The notes beneath the pieces were generated by a model. The model had not been told where the DNA came from. It saw only the letters and a program-made list of their open reading frames with translations, and did not search any database. Shown here in pieces: positions 13,354 through 26,448 of a stretch of DNA of 64,000 nt (within the stretch, counting starts at the first letter, position 1; every line of letters starts with the position of its first letter). The stretch is taken from positions 1,962,001-2,026,000 of the forward strand of contig NC_041784.1 in NCBI RefSeq assembly GCF_900090045.1. Direction: 5' to 3'. Made by a program: the position numbers and the translations under genes. The DNA comes from Plasmodium malariae. Lineage: Eukaryota > Apicomplexa > Aconoidasida > Haemosporida > Plasmodiidae.

Positions 13354-16178
13354 AATTTATAATAAGAAATATGTAACTTGTATCATGAAGTCCTTAATAT
13401 GAAGAATTGTTTATAATATCTCTAATTCTATACTTAATAGACATTTAAAAAAGTTGCTTAAATTATATAAATCATCCAATATATAACAATCCTTCATGAT
13501 ATAAAACAATAAAAAAAAATTTGTTAGTGTTTTTGTGAATTTAAAAGTTTTAATTTTATTAAATATGTATTATAATGTATTGATTTAGTTTAAATAAACA
13601 TTAAAGCTTAGTATATGCATATATAAGTAGTTTCATATGAAATATGTATATTTATGGGTTAAGATTAATATATGATAGCAAAATTCGTATAATTTTATTC
13701 TGTATGTATGTTGATTTATATTTGAATTATTAGAAATTGTACTTTTTACTTATTAAGTAGTTGTAGTTTAATATTCTTATTAATGATGTTATTAAAATAA
13801 TATATCTTTAATTTTAAATTACAAAAGAATGTGTTTTTTTTACAATTAATAAAACTGAATAATGATATTTTGTTGCACTGATATATATATATATATAATT
13901 AAATAATATATTTATTAAATGTTAGATATTTATAATAGTTTTCTAAGTTTGTAATTATAAATATTTACAATTAATTGATGAATCAATACGAGGTAATTTA
14001 TTTTTATTGTGAATTTAATTATGTTTTGAAAAATCTAATTAAATATATATTTATTCAAAAATACATATAAATAATTTATACATATATATTTTTCTTTATT
14101 CATTATTAACGAATAAACTTAATGAAACAGATACAATCATATATTTGTAGATTATATGTGAGAACAGTTTTACTTTTTTATCCTCTTTTTTTTCATAATA
14201 ATATACCTCTAAAAATGATTTATATATCTATGTAAATAAAAATTATCATTAAGATTAATGTAAATAAATATATATTCTCTACAATTATGCAATAATATAT
14301 ATATATTTATCTGTGTATATTTGCTATTTTTTATTTTTGTAAATTTTTTATGAGAAATATTAATACCATATTAAAGATGTATACAAATATAAATCATTTA
14401 TATTAAGAAATAGTGAATGCATCAAATTAATAACAATATAATTTTAAATTAAAATAAATTTAAGATTCTAGAATTTAAAAATTTTTATAGTTTATATTTT
14501 GGTAAGTATAAATATAAGAACTGAAACACTAATTATTATATAATCCTATAATAAACATCATTATATATATACTTAATATACGTAAATTATAGTTTTAATT
14601 AATATCTATATGTGAAAAAATGAAAAAATCCGAAAGTAAGAAGCATATGTTATTTATATACGAACACATGGTTGAAGTAAAAACTACTGAAATTTTAATG
14701 TACATAAAAACTACATAATTCTATATGTGTAATGATATTATCATACATTTAAATTAAGAGTCATAATAAATTTTGATAATAGTACAATATATGTGTGAGG
14801 TAAACTGGATATACTACTAAATTATAATAAAACCATCTAATTTATATGTGAATCCCTAAAAACATAAGAAGAAAAAAGCTTATAAATATGGTTTTAATGA
14901 ATGTTCATAATAAAATTATGTTTAAATATGTAGAAATAATAGTACACATTAATTAGTGATTAAAATATATTCTTATTAGAAACAGTGAAAACAATAGATT
15001 ACTTTAAGAATGGAATACGCAGAATTTTTTTTAATTACTAGTATGTTCATACTACAAATAAAACTACTAAGAGCATGAATTTAATTGCATATACATAAGA
15101 AAAATAAAAAAAAAAAATGGAAAAGACATTATATAAGGTTAATATATTTCTTACTAATATTAGTTCAATAATAAATTATTTTTCCATGGTAAAACTTATA
15201 TATACCTTGTATTTGTTTATTAGACGTATATAGGTAGCTTTTAAAAATTTTTTATTTACACCACAGTTCATTTAGGTGAAAAAATGTTGAAACAATAAAT
15301 AAAATTAAATTATTTCATATTTTGTATTATTCTTTTGAACACATGATTTAATAAATTGAAAATTAATAATTCTATAAAAGCGATAATATTTTTTGAATAT
15401 CCTTTAATTTTATTTTTAAAGTATGTTAAAAATATTAAAGTATATTAAGCACATCATTTAGGAATAAAGTTTTACAATACATTTCACATAAAATTGACAT
15501 AAAAAATATTCGTTTAATTTCTTTATTAGCGCAAAAAGAAAAATAACATCAATTGTAAAATATACATATTAGTATTGTTTTACAAATTACAGAAAAGAAC
15601 ATATATATGTTTAAATTAATCTACTATTAATTTATTTTATTTGGGATTTAAAACAAGAATTATTTGGAACTAGATAAAGACAAAAACAAAAATAATAAGA
15701 TGAAAAAAAAATATAAAAATAAAAAAAGAGAATTTTTGTTAGTATAAAATAACTTATTGAATGAATGAAAACATATTAACTTACTTTTTTTTATTATTTT
15801 CAATAGAAACATATATAAATATATCGCACAAAAATATACAAAAATGCACTAGGTATAGAGTTATATAAAGGTTTTTCAAGAACAAAATCGTTGTGAAAAA
15901 TTACAAAATATAAATTTAAATATTTATATAAATAACATTAGACATAATATATATTTATATATATATATATATATTAAAAGTATAGGCATTAAATGAACTT
16001 GAAACAAATGTGCACACCAAAAATGGAAGATGAAATCCTTTGTAAAAGTTATACATATATATTTTTACTATCTTGTGTAAACATATGTAGGATAAAAGTT
16101 ATGTTTAGTATATTAAATTAAATATTCATCAATGTAATTTTTAATTATGTACTATCATTTAATTCAAATCATAATATT
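13354..16178. other. A+T-rich intergenic region
   Basis: Nothing coding was recognised. It holds the 3' flank block at 13526-13556 and short AT repeats near 13881 and 15955. Confidence 0.6.
13526..13556 (+). promoter_or_regulatory. Shared 3' flank block after the gene ending at 13353
   Basis: GTGTTTTTGTGAATTTAAAAG followed by TTTTAATTTTATT begins about 175 bp after the stop, as in the other family copies. Confidence 0.4.
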
Positions 16179-16770
16179 TTATAAAAATATTTTCATGAGA
16201 CCAGTGTAACCTTTAAAATTAGGGTTATTTTTACCTAGTTTTATAGCTATATATTTAAAAATTTTCAAAAAAATATTTGTAAACATGAGAAAACTTATAA
16301 ATATGCATAAGTCACTTACCCCCGAAACTGTATAATTTCCTAAATGGTAAAAAAGATATTCCCAAAACAAAACTAAAATATATAGAATAAAGTACAAGTA
16401 TATATTCCTAAGAGCAACTTTTAGAAATTATGTTTCATCAAATTTTCTATTTTTCTGAAAATGTTTATCTACAGAAGCTAAAGACTTGAATATTTTTGCT
16501 TCTATCAATGTATCCAGTTTTTTAAATATATTGATTCTACCAAGATTACCTAAATTTTGCTTTTGGGTTTTTTTTAATTTAATTAGTTCTAATGTTTTAT
16601 AATTTTCTTTATTTATTTTACTTTCTTTTAAATGTAACTTTATGGGGTTTTCCTCCTGAACTTAAGCTTCTGATAATAGCAAACGTTTATCTCTTAATAT
16701 CAACGTACACTTTAGGTTCAATTTTGTTTCCATAGGTTTAATAGAGATAATATATAAAAGAATAAAACGT
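16179..16770 (-). pseudogene. Exported two-helix protein pseudogene, minus strand
   Basis: Read on the minus strand, one frame runs from about 16770 to a stop at 16179 and is broken only by two TAA codons (near 16662 and 16433). It encodes a basic N-terminal part with DKRLLLSEA, which looks like an export motif (RLLSE) with one extra leucine. A lysine-rich linker follows, then a FKKLDTLIEAKIFKSL segment recalling the FxKxLDYxxF motif of the exported families nearby, and two hydrophobic stretches (YFILYILVLFWEYLF and CIFISFLMFTNIFLKIF). A separate hydrophobic minus-strand stretch starting at ATG 17085 (MKSLIIINIIKGSLSFFLVYLY) could be a signal-peptide exon, but I see no convincing splice pair joining them. 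It is probably a recently inactivated exported-protein gene. The family is not assigned. Confidence 0.55.
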
Positions 16771-16820
16771 TAACATTTATTATTTACATAGTATAAATCA
16801 TTATTTTCTAAAAACAAAAT

Positions 16821-16853
16821 AAAATAATATTAAATAAAATAAAATAAAATGAA
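16821..16853. repeat. AAAAT-type pentamer microsatellite
   Basis: Several tandem AAATA units lie between the pseudogene at 16179-16770 and the putative signal exon at 17085. Confidence 0.7.
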
Positions 16854-17085
16854 AAGAAAGTAGTACAAGTATGAGAAAAAAATGAAAATATTCCTAATTG
16901 TTATTATACAAATTGATGTAATAGTAATCCAATATACAAATTAGGAGGATTGAAGTCAAAATTTTGATGAATTTGAAAAAGTTGTTTTTTTTTTTCTTTA
17001 AAAAATATTTTAATGCTGCGTATAAATACACAAGAAAAAATGATAATGAACCTTTTATAATGTTAATTATAATAAGAGATTTCAT

Positions 17086-20000
17086 ACTTGTTAATATAAT
17101 TTGTTTTTAATATATTCCTTTTTTTTTCTTTAAATTTTTTATTAATTATTACTTTATTAATATTAATTCAAGTGAAAAGACATTTAAGCATTAAATGAAG
17201 TATTATCGCAATATGTATTATTATTTTTATTTATGTAAAAGTTGTTAATTAAAATAATTTAATTTCAATTGATTAAAAATAGTAAAATATATATAATACA
17301 TGTAAATTTATTTTTTCATTTAATAGTATATCGAGAATTTTTGTTGTAATAATAGACATAAGAATGAAATAAAATAATAATACAAACAAAATGAAGAATT
17401 TGAAAATTTTTATATTAAATTAAAAATATATATGATATAAAATATATACATATAATTTATGATATATATTATTAAAAAGGTAAATTAGAAACATTAATAC
17501 TTTTAATCAACATTTTTAATATTAGAAAAAAAGTTTTTTTATCATCCGTAGTCATCGTTTATTTATATAAAATTTATTATTACAAAAATAATAAACTAAT
17601 ATGAGAGTATATATACCCTTTTTAATACGACAATTGCAGCATTTACAGATAACTAATTATTCGTAACATCCTTTTGTAAGGAATAGCATTTTAATAAAAA
17701 TTAATTTTTATTATTTACTAATTAATTCTTAATAAATGTTATAAAGTAACATAAAACATAGCTAAATATACATTTATTAAAATTTTAGAATAATATAAAC
17801 GTATATATATATTTTTTTATAGTATATAAAAATATTATGAGTTATCAATGCATGATTTAATTTTGTTTTTCTTTTGGCTTATTTTTATAAAAAAACCATA
17901 CATAAATTAATTTATATAAAATATTAATATAACAATAATAAAAAAAAAAAAAAAAAAGAGCGATAAATAATATTAAAATATTTTAAAGCGTTGCATACAA
18001 CTATAGTAATTCTAAATTTATTTTTAATATTTTAAAAATAAATATAATATAAAAATGTATATTGTGAAAAAATATAAAAGGGGTTAATAATAAAAAAACG
18101 CACACAAACCTTTGTTTTATTCTTTAATTTACGAGATTAAACAACGCTAAAACTTGTAATATATTATGTTCTTTATGTTTATACCTTATCAAGAGTATAT
18201 ATATTAATAAGGAAAATTAAGAAATATATATAACATATACATAAATGTGGCATTATATGAAGAATACATTAACAGAAATAGTATTCCGTAGGACATTATT
18301 TAAAAAGTTTATTTAAAATATTTGAAAAACTCTTAGTTTTAAAAATATTGTTTATGAACAAATTATTATTGTTACGGTTTAAATATAATTTTTTGTTACA
18401 TATACTTTTAAAATATTTTGTTTCAAAACTGTATTAGCAAAAAAAAAAAAAAAGAAAAGTATTTTTAAAATAAAAAAATTAATTATGAATATTAAAAAAA
18501 AAGTTATAATGCTTTAATATCATTGCTCAACTATATATATATATTCTATTTTAACCCCCAAATTGATGCTTATTTAATATTTTTTGATCGTTCCTATTTA
18601 TTTGACTGCATTTAATTTTAAATTATATAATGAAATTAATAATTTAGAAATTAAACTAAAACATTTTAGAAGTAAAATATTTATAGACCTATATATATTA
18701 GAATTTAAAAAAGATATATATAAGAATAATATATTAATTTATTTGGTAAAGAACATTCTTAAAAAAACAGAGGCTGTACACTTTTATATATACATTTCAA
18801 TACAAATACAATTGAGTAATATTATTATATAATTGAAAATGTGTAAGTTAAAGTTTTAAAATACGTAAAATAATGTTTTCATTATTTTTAGGGTTACAAA
18901 ATAATTATAAAAAAAAAAAAATTATAGTGCTGTGAAATTTATGATCATTCTTTGATATTTTATTTATACTTCTTCATTTGAATAGTAATATATTAATTTA
19001 AAAAAATAATAAAGTTACAAATAAGTAATACCTCAATTTTTTCTTCGTTAATATTTCAAAATAATAAATGTTAATTTTGTGTGATTTCAAAATAATGTAC
19101 ATTTAAGATAATAATATAATACATTAAAATTTTTTGTAAAAAAAATAAAGAATAAGGCATTGATATTATATATGTATATTGAATAAATTTATCTTTTCTA
19201 AAAGTTTATTATAAGATAATATAAATTTATATTTTCAAAATAGTTAATTGAATGATATTTGTTAAATATGAAGAAATACATCTGGCATACATATATTTAT
19301 GTAAGGATATAGATATTATATATTTTTTTTTTGTAATATATAAGGAATATCTTTAAATTTTTTTTTATTTTTTGTTAATATTTATCATATATTTTTTTTC
19401 CATAAAAATATGACATTTACTGTTTAATTTGTTAGTATATTGATTGGTTAATTAGTGTAAAGTCCCATATATTAATTAATTTTTATGATAAAAAAAAACA
19501 AAAAAACAAAAATGGGTTAATGTTGAGTTTTTTTTTTAAAATATTATTAATTCATTTACTATTTTTTTTTATATGTTACTATTGTATAAATATTTGTAAA
19601 AAAAAATTTTATTTCCCTTAATGTATACTTCGTTATTTTTTATATATATGTAATGAAAATTACTGTTTGATGCTGCAATTTATATATTATATATATTTAA
19701 AAGTGATAAAAATTTAATGTCAATTTTTATGAATTATTGAAGCCTTTTTTATAGTATTATAAATATATTATTTATTTATTTTAAATATAATATTTAATAT
19801 TAAAATAGATGATATTTTGAATATGAATAATATTAACATGATATAATAAACTAGTAATGATATATATATAAAGCATAATATAGCACGAAACCAGAAATAT
19901 ACGCAAAAGGATTTCTATATAGGAAAAAAAAACTTATATGACAAATTATAATTTTGTTTTTTTTTTTATCTAATATATGTATGTACACAATATAAAAACT

Positions 20001-20937
20001 ATAGTTTATGATATTAAAAAAGAAGCGCTCTAAAATTTATAGTTCATTTTATTTCATACTAAGTTTACAGTTATCAGTGTATTATAATTCTGAATACAGT
20101 CTTAAAGAATAATATAATGTTCAAAATAAAGTAAAATAACTTATTTGGACAATTATTAAGTTTTTGTTTTACATATGACCTTTGAGTTATACATACAGAT
20201 AAAGAGTACCAACATTCTGTAAAATAAATTTATATATTTAAATGTATTTATACAAATAAAGTATTAAATTATATTTATCTAGTTTATCTTGGTATAAAAT
20301 ACATATTTCTGTTGCATTTTAAATAATATTATTAATTCCATTAGTTTTGTTAATGTCGCTCTACGTATAGTATAAATAATAAAAACGCTTACACTTCTAG
20401 CACTTAATTTTAAAAATATGATTGCAATATTTTAAGTGTATCTGTCAATATAATTATAGCTGTATAAAATTTATTATTTGAGCATAAATTTTCTATTAAA
20501 ATATAACATATTTTTACCAGATTTTAGAAATACGATAAAAAATTTATTTGTCAATATACATAGTGAAAGTGTTCTGTATATATATTTATTGAATTGTTCT
20601 AGTATATATTCTGTATTCATAAGTTTCTGAAAATATATATTATATACCTCAAATATGTTAAAGTTAAGTAATAATATTAATATTTGCTTATGTATTTTAT
20701 ATGAATATATTTCTATTTTTTCACTATCTCTCTTGATAATATATTAATCTCCGTAAAACAATTATTTTTTAATTTCTTACAGTTTTTTTTTAGTTTTTTA
20801 AACTTCTTCTCTTGCGTCTTTTATGTGAAAATTTTTATTATAAGTTGTTTTTTTTTGCATTTTTTAAAATTCAATTCACTTAAAATGATCATAACTCTTT
20901 TTTATTAGAGCAGATATATGTACTATATAAAATATTT

Positions 20938-20972
<35 letters not shown>

Positions 20973-21344
20973 TATGATATGTTTTGCAATATCTGCTACC
21001 CAAAGAATATATGTTATCATTTTCAGAACCATTTTTCGGTAATTGTATATTTTTTTTATCTAGGTATATTCATATATTTACTCTTTTTCTTAATTAATAT
21101 AACAAGATAGGCAAGATGAAGTAAACTGTATTTAAAAAATAACAAATATCTAAATACAACACTATTAATAACGTAATCTTATGTCGTAGTAATTTACAAG
21201 GTTTGTAGAAGTTCTTTTAATTTTATAAATGTAATAATTTTTGATGTTAAACAAAAGAAAAAGAAAAATGCAAAAAAAAAAAGTTAACATAATTATTGGA
21301 AATAAAGGAATAAATTAATATTAAGCAATATTATACGGCGACTC
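17086..21344. other. Long A+T-rich intergenic region
   Basis: About 4.2 kb without a supported gene. Contents are A/T homopolymers and an (AT)n run at 20942-20971. The open frame at 18584-18832 has no recognisable domain or splice context. Confidence 0.55.
20942..20971. repeat. (TA)n microsatellite
   Basis: About 15 uninterrupted TA units. Confidence 0.85.
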
Positions 21345-21379
21345 TTCTGATGATAATGAAAAAATAGGGTATCTTTATT

Positions 21380-21560
21380 AGAAATTCATTTAAATCGAGG
21401 TTCCGTAAATTCGTATAGTTCATTAAAATATTCTAATAAGGATACATTCTTGCACTTAGTTATATGAGTTTCATTAGTACTATATTCATTTTTAATGTTC
21501 TGTAAATTTGTATACCACATCTATTTATATGACTTTCATATAATCCATAACATATTTCTA
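21380..21560 (-). pseudogene. PIR-like gene fragment, minus strand
   Basis: The minus strand reads a short polar stretch of the PIR type: CYGLYESH around 21540, then, in another frame, NEYSTNETHITKCKNVSLLEYFNELYEF at about 21490-21400, ending at a TGA. Spaced cysteines with an EYFNELYEF-like helix resemble the middle of PIR exon 2. Stops and frame changes lie on both sides, and I cannot find a matching membrane helix downstream. It is a relic at best. Confidence 0.35.
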
Positions 21561-21952
21561 CATGGAAGTGAAGATATTAAATACTGAATTATGGGAACAT
21601 TTTAGAAATACTATAACATATAATCTATATGATAAATTAAAAAAATGAGAAAATTTCAATCATTTTTTTTCTAAATAATGTTGAATACTTGGGTTTATCT
21701 ATGTATATTATATTGAAAGTATAAGAACATAGCACTGAAATCCATAAAAACTTAACATTTGTATCAATATATTTTTTTTTTTTTATAGATATTTAACATA
21801 TAGATAATGTAGATATAAATATAATATTATGCGCATTGAATTATAATATTAATTTATATTTAACTTATTTTATTAATTTTTTTTAATATTAATAATATTA
21901 TTTATTGAGCTTAAATAAGATATAAAGTGAAACGTATGCAGTACTTATTGAG

Positions 21953-21985
<33 letters not shown>
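21953..21985. repeat. (TA)n microsatellite
   Basis: About 16 uninterrupted TA units. Confidence 0.85.
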
Positions 21986-21988
<3 letters not shown>

Positions 21989-22680
21989 ATTTGTCTTATA
22001 GTATATATACTTAATAAGAAGTAAATTAAACATTTTTTTAGGAAATTAAACTATTTTCATATTATTTCTTAATTTAGAAAAATCATAAATAATTTGTAAT
22101 AGTGTATATTTATTTTATAATAAAATTCTCAAAAGGATGCTTACAAACAATGAATAATTGAAAAAAGAAAAAGTTGTATTTATAAGTAAATATTTATTAT
22201 GATTTTATAATATAATACATTTGCCTTTAATAAATTATTAAATAATTTATATATATGGACTGTTATAAAATTTTAAATGGGTTATCTTACATTATATACG
22301 GAAATATTAATTGAGCAAAAAAGTGACATAGACAAAATATATAAAAACATAAAAGAAACTAAATTCTTTATTTCATGAATATCAGGCTGAAAATGTAATT
22401 AATTTAAATCAGTATAAAAGCAGTAGTGTTAATTATATATATATATATATATTTTTATTTCTTAAATTTTTTTTAGAAGAGCAATATTTTGAGAGAAAAA
22501 AATATAGTTTCTTGCCATATGATTAGACTGGTTTATTAATTACAGAATAACTTTTTAATTTGTAAGTTTTTACTTGTTTAAATATATAGGAACATAAATC
22601 CGTTATTAGAGGACCATTCTTCTTTTAAACATATTTTTATCAAAATATTATTTTATGTTAAGTGGAATCTATAAAAAATA

Positions 22681-22703
22681 TTACGAATATAATATATTCG
22701 TAA
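22681..22703. repeat. Inverted repeat, 11-bp arms with a 1-nt centre
   Basis: TTACGAATATA and TATATTCGTAA flank a single A, and the arms match perfectly. Confidence 0.7.
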
Positions 22704-23520
22704 ATGAATAAACAAATAATAATCCATTTTCAGAAATTATTAGTATCAAAATTGCTGAATCATATATTATACTAAATTTTCATATTATTATTTTTTATTT
22801 ATTTTGTATATATAATGCCATGTATATAATATCCGTACTGTGTATATATTTTATTCGAAATATCTATAATTTGATAAAATTGTATGCAATATTTTTACAG
22901 TGATTTTACTTAGAATACATGTTTATTTTTAATTTTATTAACATTTTTTCTAAAAGTATATATTTTATTAAAAAATAAACTATATATTATGAGTACAAAT
23001 TTTATAACATTTTGCTAATAAATATTAATATAAATAAAATTTAATTTGAAATTATAATTTTCATAAATTATGAAACAAATATAAGAACCTTGTTTTTTTA
23101 TTTATATTTAAAATATGTAATTTTAGTACACTAGGAAATATCGTATAATTATGATTTCTTAAATTCATAATACATCATAAAAAATACAAATTTAATAATT
23201 AATATAACACAAAATTTGTAAAAATCTTACCTTTTTCATTTATTACAGCTATTATTATATTGTTATGTTAATTAATATTTTTTAACAATAATAATCATTT
23301 CTTCCTAAATCTAATGTTTAAGTAAAAATAATTATTTATAAGAAAACATCACAAAAATTATCAGTTATTTTCTTACTATGGAGAACAATGTATTATTTAT
23401 ATAATGCATATTGCGTATTTTATTTAGTGTGAATATTTTTAAATATAAAAAAATTATATATTTTTTTTTATTTTATTTTGAAAAGAATTAATAAAATAAT
23501 TGTTCAATTAATGTAATATA

Positions 23521-23562
23521 TGTAATTACTATATTATATTTTGTTTAATATATATAAATTAA
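23521..23562 (+). promoter_or_regulatory. Shared 5' flank block (weak), about 285 bp before the ATG at 23810
   Basis: TGTAATTACTATATTATATT resembles TTAATTACTGTATTATATT before the gene at 35177, but the TTTTGAATATTT part is absent. Confidence 0.25.
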
Positions 23563-23809
23563 TTAATATAAAGATATTTTAATTAATGTTTTTTTTTATA
23601 AATAATATTAAGGTAAAAATTTAATAACAAACTGTTAGAGTACTATTACTTTTTCTGCTTTGTAAAGTTATATTTATTGTATGAGTATTATTAATTTATT
23701 ATTAATAAAAATAAAAAAAATATAGAGAGTCCTTTTTTCATTGAAAGGATATTATATTATTATTAATTTGTTCTTGACAGTATATATAACATTCTTAAAA
23801 ATCTACATT

Positions 23810-24682
23810 ATGAAACAACAAATTAAGCTATTCTTTTTTGTTAAAATTGTAACATTTAACGTTTTAACATGGATATGTCATTTTAATAGTGATATAGTAT
23901 GATATTATTAATTAAAGTTGTGTTTTTTATTTATTTTTTTGTTTTATTTTATTTTTACTAATATTTCTTATTAGCATGAAATTATTTATTTTTTTATATT
24001 ATGAATATTTATTTTATTTTTCTAGAGTACCTTTTATAATTATTCATATAAGAACTCCCAAGTTTATAGAAAATTAGATACTATAACTTATCGATTACTA
24101 TCAAAACATAAAAAAGAAAAGAGTTCAAATATTCTATGGATGGAAGAAGATATGCAAAATACTGGTACGTATATAAAAAAAGATATATCTAGTAATAAGG
24201 GGACCACAGGAAAAAGTAAACATCTATGTAAAAGTTTATTAAATAATAGGGGAGTCTATGGGAAAGTTGAGGAAGGCAAACCTCCTTCATTTAATGGAGG
24301 GAAAACATATTTTGATAAATTTATATTCAATAAAATAAATTATATAAAGGCAGTTAAGGAAAGTGCAAATTCTGATTTTATGTTTTTAAGAAAATGTATA
24401 CAAAGAAAAATAAATAAGGTTTTTGCTTTATTTATATTCTTTCTTATACCTATAATAGTTGTAGCAGCTATTTTATTCATATTTTATATTAGTAATGTAT
24501 CAGATATAAGATTTATTAGTGGAATAGGTACACTATTAGGAGTAATATGTTTTATATTTTTTGCCACCTTTTTTCGTTTATACAGAAAAACTGTAAAATA
24601 TGAAAAATTAATAGATGTAAAAAGAGAAATGCACAGTACAGCATATCCTTCTTTAGGTAAAGTAGTCATTTATAATAATTAA
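23810..24682 (+). CDS. Plasmodium exported protein with two membrane helices (fam-l/fam-m-like)
   Basis: Two exons: 23810-23896 and 24026-24682, with a GTATGA donor and TTTTTCTAG acceptor, phase 0, about 247 residues and no internal stop. Exon 1 gives a signal-peptide-like MKQQIKLFFFVKIVTFNVL with the family ending TWICHFNSDI. Exon 2 opens STFYNYSYKN and carries RKLDT (44-48) and RLLSK (52-56), close to but not matching the PEXEL consensus RxLxE/Q/D. A polar linker leads to YFDKFIFNKINYIK, a variant of the family's FEKxxFKxLDY motif. Two helices lie at about residues 161-185 and 195-213. Unlike classic fam-l/fam-m members the loop between them is very short, and about 35 residues follow the second helix instead of ending in KIKFRKR. 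The protein is probably exported into the red cell. It is the most intact family gene in the first half of the window. Confidence 0.78.
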
Positions 24683-26448
24683 AATGTAAAATTTCCTATT
24701 TGATGTGTATATATAAAAAATGTATATTTTCATAGATTTCATAGGTTGTCGTGCAGGTGACAGTGTTTTTTAAATCAAAACTCTATAAGTGTACACTTTT
24801 AATTTTTTTGTTCATTTGAATGTTTTAATGTTATTCATATTTAATTTTAAAATAAATTCTTAGTATAACACAATATTGTAATATATATATATAATTCTTT
24901 ATATAACATGATTTTCCTTCAAAATATATGTAACTTGAAATAAATATATAAATGAACAATTTATATAATTTTATTGATATATGTACCAATTTATATTTAG
25001 AACTGAACAAAATAGACTCTGCGATTTTTTATCCTATCTTAGTCTTAAGTTACAATTTTATGGCGTAATTAAAAAAATGCATGATTTGTTTTTTTTAGGA
25101 ATAATCATGTCTTGTTTTACGTTTGAAGAAACGAAGTAAATGGATATAATTTTATTTTCATATATATGTGTATATATCACGTGTATTCTTTTTATTTTTG
25201 TATATAAAGATTAAATGAATTATGGAGTGAATCAATCTTACAACAATAGATTTTTTTACATAAACGTTAAATTTGTTTTATAAGGGATACGATAAATTTC
25301 TGAAAAAGGAAAAGAGCGAAACTTAATTTGCTAGTTCATATATATAAATTCATTTAATATATATGATAATTAATTTTTATTTATTTTGCTTGTTTGTCTT
25401 TTTATTATTATAAAATATTTTGTTTGATCTATAATTAAATTGTTTTGTAAGACACAAAAAGTTACACAACCTTTATCATATATTAAATAGTAGAAGAAAA
25501 ATTCTAAGCAACTTTTTTGTTTATTATAATAGCTTTATTTTGTTAGATGCTGTTACTGAATTATAAATATTATTATATTTACTAGCTATTATGCTTTATA
25601 AATTCAATACGATATTAGGTTCCATTGTATCATATAATATAAGATGTTATTTAAATTTTATTTTATTGTTTTTGAAGGAAAACTATTGCTACTATTTGTT
25701 TAAGCTGAGAAGAATTAATAATTATTAATTAAGTTGTTTATTTTATTTATTCTTAGTTATATATTTTTTTCTGTATATTTAATTATACATCTTATGTTGA
25801 GATAATTAATTTAACCTTTTTTATCATTTTGTTGTTAACCTTATATTATTTTAATATATGTAAAAATGAATACTATATGATTGCTTGAGATACGTTTTGA
25901 ATATCTTAAGTTAATTAAGAAGTTTAATATCAGTAGAATATTGGACTGGAATGAAAAATATGCCATTACAAAAAAAATATGCATGGATAACGAAATGTCA
26001 CTTATTTTAGTAGTTAACTGAATTATATGAGTTTGCGTTGATATATATTTTTAAACCTACAAATTTAATAATTATGGAAAATATTAATTTAATTTTTTTT
26101 CTTTTATATATGTATATATATCTTATTAAATTTATTGAATCAATTATTAATATAAAATTCTTATTGATGTTCATAAAGTAATAAAATAAAGTATAAATAA
26201 TTATAATATATTTTATATATCTGCATTTCAATCTTCATATTTTATGTTTGATTATTTCTTCAGATTATTCTTTTCATTGTTCCTTTAGTATATCATAAAA
26301 TTTATGAAATATGTTTCATATAGATAACGTGAATACACAAAAATAACATCTTTATATATTCAGAATGCATAGAACAATTTTATAAAATTCATTTTTGCAT
26401 AATTCAATCACATTTGTCTGCATTATTCTCTTTTTCCATGGAATTTAC
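24683..26448. other. A+T-rich intergenic region between convergent genes
   Basis: It separates the + strand exported-protein gene from the - strand STP1 gene. The first part holds the shared 3' block. Immediately beyond the STP1 stop (26448 down to about 26400), the former C-terminal codons of that gene can still be read. Confidence 0.6.
24803..24832 (+). promoter_or_regulatory. Shared 3' flank block after the gene ending at 24682
   Basis: TTTTTTTGTTCATTTGAATG followed by TTTTAATGTTATT begins about 120 bp after the stop and matches the block after 36010 closely. Confidence 0.4.

Larger units (their letters stand above)
21561..23809. other. A+T-rich intergenic region
   Basis: No gene was seen. 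It holds (AT)n runs at 21953-21985 and 22432-22451, a near-perfect inverted repeat at 22681-22703 and the 5' flank of the gene at 23810. Confidence 0.6.

Noticed and set aside
18584..18832. 82-residue open frame
   Set aside because: No recognisable domain, repeats of I/Y/N/K only, and no neighbouring exon.
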